Assembly: GCA_024279075.1 (NCBI GenBank) | Contig: JAJRRX010000427.1 | Span: 1 to 5,606, forward strand | DNA: 5,606 bases | Source of the DNA: Alphaproteobacteria bacterium | Lineage (GTDB): Bacteria > Pseudomonadota > Alphaproteobacteria > Rhodobacterales > Rhodobacteraceae | Reading direction: 5' to 3' | Shown here: positions 1 through 5,257 of the stretch, in pieces | How the letters are laid out: each line of letters opens with the position of its first letter | Numbering within the stretch: the stretch's first letter is position 1 | The notes under the pieces: model-generated | The model's database searches: none | What the model was told of the DNA's origin: nothing | What the model saw: only the letters and a program-made list of their open reading frames with translations | Position numbers and translations under genes: made by a program

Positions 1-918
1 ATCGTTAATGAATACACCGGCCTAGAGGCGGTGCACGGGCTGGCGGGCACGCCTGATGGCCAATTCCTGATCGCGGGCAGCTACTCTGAGCGCGAACCGG
101 GCATGCAGGCCGCCCCCAAGCCCGAGGGCGTGAGCGCCGAGGACCACGCCGCCCACCATATGGCCAGTGACCCGAACGCGGCGGAAGGGCCAGCCATGGT
201 CAGCACCGTTTCCATTTTGCGCGCGGATACCGGCGAGCTTGTGCGCACGGTTGATGTGCCCGGTGCGGTGCACCACGTAACCACCAGCCCCGATGGGCGC
301 TTTGCCGCCGTCACCCAGCCCGGTGATGATGCAGTCAGCGTGATTGACCTGCAAACCTATGAGGTGACGACCGTGAAAACCGGCTCCTTGCCGAATTATA
401 TGGTGTTTAGCCCGGATAGCAGCACGCTTTATGTGAGCAACGCGGGGGATGATAATATCGCCGTGATCAGCACCGTGCACTGGATGGTGCAAAGCCGCCT
501 TGCCACAGGCACAGCGCCCGAGCATATGGTGATCTCGCCCGATGGGACCATGCTTTATGTGAACAACAATGACGATGGCACCGTGAGCGCGATTGCCTTG
601 GCGACGGGCGCGATGGTGGCGAGCTATCCTATTGGCGCGCGCCTGCACGGGCTGGACCTTGTGGAAGACGGCAGTGCTTTGCTGGTGGCCGAGCGGGATG
701 GTGACAATGTGGCCCGCGTGGACCTTGGCACAGGGGCTGTGAGCAAGCAGGCGATGGGGCCGTCGCCCTATCATATGACCACAATCACCGGCACGGGGCT
801 GGCTTATGTAAGCAGCTCTGACGAGGCGGTGATGAAGATTATCCGGCAGGATGATCTCTCAAAGGTGGGGCAGATTGCGATTGGCGATGTGGGCCACCAG
901 ATGGTGGTGGTGCCGTAA
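1..918 (+). CDS. YncE/YVTN-type seven-bladed beta-propeller protein (5' end missing)
   Basis: The frame is open from base 1 with no stop, so the gene starts outside the window. The GTG at 31 is internal to the first visible blade and is not taken as the start. The 305 visible residues carry a repeat of about 41 residues. Inner strands begin near residues 12, 91, 132, 174, 216, 257 and 299, several followed by SPDG or TPDG turns and then strands such as LYVSNAGDDNIAVI. The last inner strand ends the protein at HQMVVVP. The missing N-terminus therefore probably supplies the outer strands of that blade, giving seven blades closed in the usual velcro way. Blade 1 carries an insertion (about residues 28-66) that is rich in Ala, Pro, Glu and His, including DHAAHHM. 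Family members are often periplasmic, but no signal peptide can be seen here. The substrate or partner is unknown. A cytochrome-d1-like or lactonase-like propeller is an alternative family label. Confidence 0.8.
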   Translation: MVNEYTGLEAVHGLAGTPDGQFLIAGSYSEREPGMQAAPKPEGVSAEDHAAHHMASDPNAAEGPAMVSTVSILRADTGELVRTVDVPGAVHHVTTSPDGRFAAVTQPGDDAVSVIDLQTYEVTTVKTGSLPNYMVFSPDSSTLYVSNAGDDNIAVISTVHWMVQSRLATGTAPEHMVISPDGTMLYVNNNDDGTVSAIALATGAMVASYPIGARLHGLDLVEDGSALLVAERDGDNVARVDLGTGAVSKQAMGPSPYHMTTITGTGLAYVSSSDEAVMKIIRQDDLSKVGQIAIGDVGHQMVVVP

Positions 919-934
919 ATTCAGCCGCCTTGTG

Positions 935-961
935 GGCCGGAAATCACCCTGTTTTTCGGCC
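935..961 (+). terminator. Hairpin downstream of the propeller gene, possible terminator
   Basis: GGCCGGAAA (935-943) pairs with TTTTCGGCC (953-961) around a 9-nt loop. This gives a 9-bp stem with one G-U pair, starting 17 nt after the TAA of the propeller gene. There is no clear T-run after the stem, so a classical intrinsic terminator is not proven. Its position between two convergent 3' ends is what suggests the role. Confidence 0.4.
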
Positions 962-966
962 TACTG

Positions 967-1000
967 ATTGACCTCACTAAACTGGTTTAGTGAGGTCAAT
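967..1000. repeat. Perfect 16-bp-arm inverted repeat between convergent genes
   Basis: ATTGACCTCACTAAAC (967-982) is followed by TG and then by its exact reverse complement GTTTAGTGAGGTCAAT (985-1000). In RNA the stem could extend outward by G-U, U-G and C-G pairs (964-966 with 1001-1003). It lies about 50 bp from each of two convergent stop codons. The simplest reading is a bidirectional transcription stop or RNA-stabilising hairpin. The arms are only moderately GC-rich and no strong T-run follows. A binding site for a dimeric regulator is the other option, although no visible gene starts nearby. The rest of the 919-1051 gap holds the neighbouring hairpin and a weak GTATT/AATAC inverted repeat (1022-1026 with 1035-1039). 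Confidence 0.7.
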
Positions 1001-1051
1001 TGGTTTCAGGGTAAGCGATTGGTATTTAGCGGTTAATACAAGTAATGGCTT

Positions 1052-1936
1052 CTAAGTTTTTGCCACTTTCCGGCTGCGCTGCTCGCGATAAAAGGTAAAC
1101 ACACCGGTGCCTACCACAATGGCAATTCCCACCATCGTCCAGAAATCCGGATAATCGTTAAACACAAAGATCCCGAGCAGCAGCGCCCAGACCAGCACCG
1201 TATAGCGAAACGGCGACACAAAGGCGATTTCACCAAAACGCATGGCGCTGATCGAGGTCACATAGCCGATCAAAATAAAGCCCGCCGCAAACCCCAGAAG
1301 GGCAAAGCTGCCAGCGCTTACCGGAGACCACGGCTCGAAAAGCGCCATAATGCCCCCCGCCAGTGTAACCCCCGCTGCCGTAAACAGGGCCACAAACATC
1401 GAGGGGGTTTTGGCATGCAGCTTCGCCGCCATCAGGTCTCGCAGCGTAATAAACCCGACCGCCGCCATGGCCCAGAGCGCGTAGCTGTTAAAATCAACGC
1501 CACCCGGGCGCACGATAATCAGCACCCCGGCAAAGCCAACGGCAATTGCCAGATAGCGCCGCCAGCCCACTTTATGGCCCAAAAACAGCGCCCCCGCCAG
1601 CGTGACGGCCAGCGGCAAAGATTGCAGAATGGCTGTGATATTGGCCAGCGGCATGTTGATCAGCGCCGTCAGGTAGCAATAGGTCGCCGCGATTTCGCCA
1701 AAGGCGCGCAGCAGGATGATTCGAAGCTCGCGCGCTGGCACCCGCACAAAAAGCTGGTGCTTATAATGGGCAAAAACCGCCAGCAGGGCCGTGGCCACAA
1801 GCCCGCGCAAAAACACGCTTTGCGCCAGCGCTACATCCTCTGCCACCAGCTTCATCAGCGTGTCGTTTACCACATATCCGGCCATAGAGAGCATCATAAA
1901 GACCGCGCCCCGAAGGTTGTCGCTTGCATTATTCAT
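1052..1936 (-). CDS. EamA-domain DMT-superfamily inner-membrane transporter
   Basis: The product is 294 residues with about ten hydrophobic segments in two EamA repeats, roughly residues 9-142 and 150-282, the usual size for the drug/metabolite transporter superfamily. Family-like motifs are NDTLMKLV (24-31), the LRGLVA region (43-48), the first-repeat end VGFAGVLIIVRPG (133-145), and the C-terminal PDFWTMVGIAIVVGTG followed by a basic cytosolic tail. It resembles the alphaproteobacterial group often labelled S-adenosylmethionine or metabolite exporters, but the substrate cannot be read from sequence. The frame is open back to 2089, but that longer start would add 51 non-hydrophobic residues across the sodB promoter. 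The ATG at 1934-1936 is chosen because it has an AGGA ribosome site 7 nt upstream and fits family length. One oddity is His121, in the motif where the family usually has Glu (LGE). The gene is divergent from sodB. Confidence 0.88.
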   Translation of the reverse strand: MNNASDNLRGAVFMMLSMAGYVVNDTLMKLVAEDVALAQSVFLRGLVATALLAVFAHYKHQLFVRVPARELRIILLRAFGEIAATYCYLTALINMPLANITAILQSLPLAVTLAGALFLGHKVGWRRYLAIAVGFAGVLIIVRPGGVDFNSYALWAMAAVGFITLRDLMAAKLHAKTPSMFVALFTAAGVTLAGGIMALFEPWSPVSAGSFALLGFAAGFILIGYVTSISAMRFGEIAFVSPFRYTVLVWALLLGIFVFNDYPDFWTMVGIAIVVGTGVFTFYREQRSRKVAKT

Positions 1937-2090
1937 GTGTAAATCCTGAAAGGGTATGGCCCATCGGTAGCACTGATTTAAGCGCCCGTCACAATTATTT
2001 TGCCCGCCGCATTTACCCGAGGGAAAAACTCGTGTATTCCATGCCTGAGCGCGGGCGCACCTGCGCAAAACCAAAAAAGAGGGGGCCAAA
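1937..2090. promoter_or_regulatory. Divergent promoter region between the DMT transporter and sodB
   Basis: These 154 bp must contain the promoters of both divergent genes. For sodB the best sigma-70-like pair I can see is TTTACC (2012-2017), 17 bp, then TATTCC (2035-2040). This is a weak match and only a guess. A near-palindrome GCGCA-CC-TGCGC (2055-2066) lies just downstream of that pair and could be an operator or a small leader hairpin. The sodB ribosome site is GAGGGGG (2079-2085), 5 nt before the ATG. I found no TGA-N9-TCA iron box of the kind reported in Rhodobacterales. No convincing promoter pair was found for the minus-strand gene. Confidence 0.45.
1944..1947 (-). promoter_or_regulatory. 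Ribosome binding site that fixes the DMT transporter start
   Basis: On the minus strand AGGA lies 7 nt before the ATG at 1936-1934. This supports the internal start over the upstream in-frame start near 2089, which would sit beside the sodB start codon. Confidence 0.6.
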
Positions 2091-2699
2091 ATGGCTTTTA
2101 CACTACCTGATCTTCCCTATGCCCATGATGCGCTGGCCGCTGGCGGCATGTCCAAGGAAACCATGGAATACCACCACGACCTGCACCACAACGCTTACGT
2201 GACCAACGGCAACAATCTCGTGGCCGGCACCGAGTGGGAAGGCAAATCGCTGGAAGACATTGTGAAGGGCACCTATGCCGCTGGTTCGGTCGCCCAAAAC
2301 GGCATTTTCAACAATGCCTCGCAGCACTGGAACCACTGCCAATTCTGGGAGATGATGGGGCCAAACGGCCGCGCTATGCCGTCCGAACTTGAAACCCGCA
2401 TCAATGATGCCTTTGGCTCGGTTGACGCGTTCAAATCCGAGTTTTCTGCCGCTGGCGCAGGCCAGTTCGGCTCCGGCTGGTGCTGGCTGGTGGCTGAAGC
2501 TGACGGCACACTCAAAGTAACCAAAACCGAAAACGGCGTTAACCCGCTTTGCTTTAACCAAACCGCGCTCTTGGGTTGCGATGTATGGGAGCATTCCTAC
2601 TACATTGATTTCCGCAATGCGCGGCCTAAATACCTCAGCAATTTCCTTGACAATCTGGTCAATTGGGAAAATGTAGCCGAGCGGCTTTCCAACGCCTAA
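2091..2699 (+). CDS. sodB: Fe-type superoxide dismutase SodB
   Basis: This cytosolic enzyme converts superoxide to oxygen and hydrogen peroxide. The 202-residue product has the complete Fe/Mn SOD architecture: a helical hairpin domain (about 1-90) and an alpha/beta domain (about 95-200). The metal ligands are visible as His28 (EYHHDLHH), His82 (QHWNHCQFW), Asp164 and His168 (DVWEHSYYIDFRNARP). The second-sphere glutamine is Gln78, four residues before His82, which is the FeSOD position. The MnSOD-type position near residue 149 holds Gly. These features favour iron, though metal use in this family can be flexible. There is no signal peptide. The start is supported by a strong GAGGGGG site 5 nt upstream and by the canonical N-terminus MAFTLPDLPYAHDAL. 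rarD follows 67 bp downstream after a hairpin. Regulation by iron or oxidative stress is typical of the family but not shown by a recognisable box here. Confidence 0.97.
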   Translation: MAFTLPDLPYAHDALAAGGMSKETMEYHHDLHHNAYVTNGNNLVAGTEWEGKSLEDIVKGTYAAGSVAQNGIFNNASQHWNHCQFWEMMGPNGRAMPSELETRINDAFGSVDAFKSEFSAAGAGQFGSGWCWLVAEADGTLKVTKTENGVNPLCFNQTALLGCDVWEHSYYIDFRNARPKYLSNFLDNLVNWENVAERLSNA

Positions 2700-2714
2700 T
2701 CGGGCGTGAAATAA

Positions 2715-2739
2715 GCAGAGGGCGGGTTTCGCCCTCTGC
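2715..2739 (+). terminator. Terminator-like hairpin after sodB
   Basis: GCAGAGGGCG (2715-2724) and CGCCCTCTGC (2730-2739) form a perfect 10-bp GC-rich stem with a 5-nt GGTTT loop, beginning 16 nt after the sodB stop. The sequence after it (GCTTGG) has no T-run on the plus strand, so it may be a partial terminator or an mRNA-stabilising end that lets some transcripts continue into rarD. On the minus strand it would be followed by TTATTT, a better tail, but no minus-strand gene ends here. Confidence 0.6.
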
Positions 2740-2747
2740 GCTTGGTA

Positions 2748-2762
2748 GGCCTTAACGAGGCC
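2748..2762 (+). promoter_or_regulatory. Small hairpin covering the rarD ribosome binding site
   Basis: GGCCT (2748-2752) can pair with AGGCC (2758-2762) around TAACG. The right arm overlaps the GAGG site (2757-2760) of rarD. A 5-bp stem is weak and may be chance, but it could lower rarD translation. Confidence 0.25.
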
Positions 2763-2766
2763 CCGA

Positions 2767-3684
2767 ATGAAAACTCCATCTTTAGGCATAGTATCCATCT
2801 TGGCTGCCTCCATTATCTGGGGTCTTTCTGGCTTGTTTTACAAAGCCTTGGCCCATGTGCCGCCGATGGAGGTGCTAGCCCACCGCACGCTGTGGTCGCT
2901 GTTGTTCTTTGGCGTTATTCTGGCTTTTCGCGGGCGGTTTGGGGCCGTTTTCGCTGCGTTAAAATCTGCGCGCACTGTGGCTTATCTGGCCATTGCGGCG
3001 GTGATGATTTCGCTTAACTGGGGCGGGTATATCACCTCGATCCAGTTTAATTATGCGCTGGAAGCAAGCCTTGGCTATTACTTCTTTCCGCTTATGGTCG
3101 TGCTTTTGGCCGCGCTTTTACTTGGCGAGCGTTTTAGCACGGGCCAAGGGCTGGCGTTGGTGCTTATGGGGCTGGCCGTGGCCACGCTCACCTTTGGCCT
3201 TGGCGCCCCCCCATGGATAGCGCTGTTTTTGGCCAGCACCTTTGGCATTTACGCCTTGATCAAAAAACAGGTTAATGCAGGGCCAATGGTCTCGGTTTTT
3301 ATCGAAGTGCTGCTGCTTTCTCCACTGGCGGCGGTGTGGCTTTTCGGGGCGCATAGCTATGGCTGGTCTACGGTTGCCCGCCCTTCGGGCTGGTTTGGCG
3401 CAAATATGCAGGATACTGTGCTGCTCATCCTTACAGGCCCGATGACAGCCGGCCCCTTGATCCTGTTTTCCTACGCCGCGCAAAAGGTGCGGCTCTCCAC
3501 CGTCGGGCTAACTCAATACCTAAACCCAACCCTGCAATTTGGAGTCGCTGCACTGATATTTTCTGAGCCTGTCACCCGCTGGCACGCCATCGCCCTGCCC
3601 CTGATTTGGGCAGCTTTGGCGCTTTATTATATTGAAACCAAGCGGCGCGAGGCTAGCGCTCCCACACCTCCACGCGGCGATTGA
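2767..3684 (+). CDS. rarD: RarD-type EamA-family transporter
   Basis: The product is a 305-residue inner-membrane protein with about ten transmembrane segments and matches the RarD subfamily closely. Markers are AASIIWGLSGLFYKAL near the N-terminus, LAHRTLWS (37-44), NWGGYI (84-89), LEASLGYYFFPL (98-109), LLGERFS, a FGIYALIKK segment, a GPMTAGPLILF segment, a TVGLTQYLNPTLQF segment and a final IWAALALY helix. E. coli RarD was named from a chloramphenicol-related phenotype, and the true substrate of this family is not settled. The ATG has a GAGG ribosome site at 2757-2760 with a 6-nt spacer. The gene lies 67 bp after sodB on the same strand, so co-expression by read-through is possible. The last codons overlap the opposite-strand OmpA-domain gene by 32 bp. 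The overlapping tail (ASAPTPPRGD) lies beyond the conserved family end. Confidence 0.93.
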   Translation: MKTPSLGIVSILAASIIWGLSGLFYKALAHVPPMEVLAHRTLWSLLFFGVILAFRGRFGAVFAALKSARTVAYLAIAAVMISLNWGGYITSIQFNYALEASLGYYFFPLMVVLLAALLLGERFSTGQGLALVLMGLAVATLTFGLGAPPWIALFLASTFGIYALIKKQVNAGPMVSVFIEVLLLSPLAAVWLFGAHSYGWSTVARPSGWFGANMQDTVLLILTGPMTAGPLILFSYAAQKVRLSTVGLTQYLNPTLQFGVAALIFSEPVTRWHAIALPLIWAALALYYIETKRREASAPTPPRGD

Positions 3685-5209
3685 TACGGCGGCCATCGAC
3701 AACCTCGTTGCAGCCCAGCGGTGAAAGCTCGCCATAGCCGCGCACCTCTATTTGCGCGGGCGGTATCGCCCCGCCCCCGGCTTGCAGCAAAGCGGCGCGC
3801 ACTTGTTCCGCGCGGCTAAGGCTCAAGCGCTGATTGTTATCCCCCGGGCCTACGGAATCGGTGAATCCCATTAAAATAATGGTTTTATTCTGGAAGTCGG
3901 GCATCAGCATTTCTTTCACCAAACGTTCAATATCGGCTAAAGCACGGCTGTCCAGCTGCGCCGTGCCTTGTTCGAAACGAAAGGTGATCGACAGCCGTTC
4001 CGCTACGGCAAGGTCAGCCATCATCGCTTGCAATTGCACCAGCGTCATTTCCGCGTCGGTCGGCAGTGCCGCCGACAGGAACCGCAAACCTTGGTCATTG
4101 ACCGGAATCTCTTCAATATCTTGCCCGACATATCCCGCAAGGTCGATCAGTTGCTGCGCTTCAACCCTCGCGAGATAGGCAATGAACATATCCACAATCG
4201 GCGGCACATCTTGAGTGTTTTTGTAAAGATATAGCCTGCGCGTAAAGGGGTATTCCTCTGCCTGAATAGTGAATTCGGTGGCCGGAGACTGGATATTACA
4301 GGCCCCCAACAAAGACGCTGGCCGCGCATTGGCACTATTGGAGTAGGACGTAAAACCAATACCGTTCAGGTCCGCGGCCACAGCATCGGACACCGCAGCA
4401 TCGCTATCCAATGCGTTAACCTGCGGCGCAAACAGCTTGCGCGCCGGACGCATGAAAAACTGTGAAAACAACGCGCCCGTGGCCGAGTTTTCAGGTCGCA
4501 CATACAGGTTTATCGGCCCCGGCGCACCACCTAGTTGCGCCCAATTATCAATATCTCCGGCGAAAATCGCGGCCAAATCGGATGATTTAATAATACGCAC
4601 ATTGTTTTGGCTCGACGTTACAACCACTATGCCGTCCAGCGCTAGAATATGCTCATTTACGGCGGCACGAAGATTACCAAGCCCGGCAGCACTAAAGGCG
4701 GATACTTCCGAAGGGCGCGCCACGCGGGTTGTGAGCGCCAAAGCGGCGTTGCCTGTCATCAGGTCTCGCAAGCCACTAGAGGATCCGCGCATATTAAACC
4801 CGATTTTGACAACATCCTCTCCCTCAGCGGTGGTAAACAAAAACTCCGGATTACCGTTTCCATCCGTTTGTTGAATGATATCAAGCCCCAACGATGCTGA
4901 AAAGCCATCCAGCAGGATCGGGATAAGGGTCAGCGCCAGTTGCCGCGAGCCGGAAACGGTAAATTCGGAATATTTGGGCAGCAAGCTTGGGCAGCCTTCG
5001 CCAACACATTCAACCGTGCCAGTTGCAACCGTCAGGTTGCCGATTTGCGAGGCAATTATGTAATACTCATTTGAATATTCGAGCAACTCACCAGTAACCG
5101 ACAGGGTGCCGTCAATTGAATTGAGCGTGACCGTTTGGGCAAGTAAGCTGGAGCCAAACAGCGACAGCGTGAAGGCACTTATCAGTTTTAGTGTGCGTAA
5201 GTATTCCAT
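3653..5209 (-). CDS. Secreted phosphate-binding-protein-like/OmpA-domain fusion protein
   Basis: The product has 518 residues. Residues 1-25 form a signal peptide (basic start, hydrophobic core, likely cleavage after Ala24), so it should be periplasmic. Residues about 26-80 are a small beta-rich module with Cys68 and Cys73, a plausible disulfide. Residues about 83-350 resemble PstS-type type-2 periplasmic binding domains: VSGSRQLA, RGSSSGLRDLMTG (141-153), the HILALDGIVVV segment (187-197), IFAGDIDNW (215-223) and RPENSATG (238-245). Residues about 405-517 form an OmpA-like peptidoglycan-binding domain with GFTDSVG. Its Asp451 and Arg466 have the same spacing as the diaminopimelate-binding Asp271 and Arg286 of E. 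coli OmpA. The role inferred is capture or sensing of phosphate or another oxyanion at the cell wall; the ligand is unknown. The start ATG has a modest GGAA site 8 nt upstream. It lies 48 bp after the SoxX gene on the same strand, so they are probably co-transcribed. Confidence 0.88.
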   Translation of the reverse strand: MEYLRTLKLISAFTLSLFGSSLLAQTVTLNSIDGTLSVTGELLEYSNEYYIIASQIGNLTVATGTVECVGEGCPSLLPKYSEFTVSGSRQLALTLIPILLDGFSASLGLDIIQQTDGNGNPEFLFTTAEGEDVVKIGFNMRGSSSGLRDLMTGNAALALTTRVARPSEVSAFSAAGLGNLRAAVNEHILALDGIVVVTSSQNNVRIIKSSDLAAIFAGDIDNWAQLGGAPGPINLYVRPENSATGALFSQFFMRPARKLFAPQVNALDSDAAVSDAVAADLNGIGFTSYSNSANARPASLLGACNIQSPATEFTIQAEEYPFTRRLYLYKNTQDVPPIVDMFIAYLARVEAQQLIDLAGYVGQDIEEIPVNDQGLRFLSAALPTDAEMTLVQLQAMMADLAVAERLSITFRFEQGTAQLDSRALADIERLVKEMLMPDFQNKTIILMGFTDSVGPGDNNQRLSLSRAEQVRAALLQAGGGAIPPAQIEVRGYGELSPLGCNEVVDGRRINRRVEVWER

Positions 5210-5257
5210 AATTTCATTTCCAATTTGATCATCAACGGTGAAGCCTTTACTTTTCTT

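Noticed and set aside
22..774. A 250-codon minus-strand open frame
   Set aside because: It lies wholly opposite the beta-propeller gene, whose repeats and PDG turns are clearly real. The translation is rich in His, Gly and Arg with no recognisable domain, typical of the antisense of a GC-rich gene.
1415..1942. A 175-codon plus-strand open frame
   Set aside because: It is antisense to the DMT transporter, rich in Gln, Arg and His, and has no domain or convincing ribosome site.
1937..2089. A 51-residue N-terminal extension of the DMT transporter from an ATG at 2089
   Set aside because: It would start 2 bp from the sodB start codon, runs through the whole divergent promoter gap, is not membrane-like, and the internal ATG at 1936 has a good ribosome site.
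2103..2813. A 236-codon minus-strand open frame opposite sodB
   Set aside because: The plus strand encodes an intact SodB with all metal ligands. The antisense product shows no domain and spans the sodB terminator hairpin and the rarD start.
3834..4178. A 114-codon plus-strand open frame
   Set aside because: It lies opposite the OmpA and linker part of the PBP/OmpA gene, where the minus strand keeps conserved motifs. The plus-strand product is Ser/Arg-rich with no domain.
1430..4770. A 14-bp direct repeat CATCAGGTCTCGCA at 1430-1443 and 4757-4770
   Set aside because: Both copies lie inside minus-strand genes in the same reading frame and encode LRDLM in unrelated proteins with the same codons. 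Coincidence of sequence and codon choice is enough to explain it.
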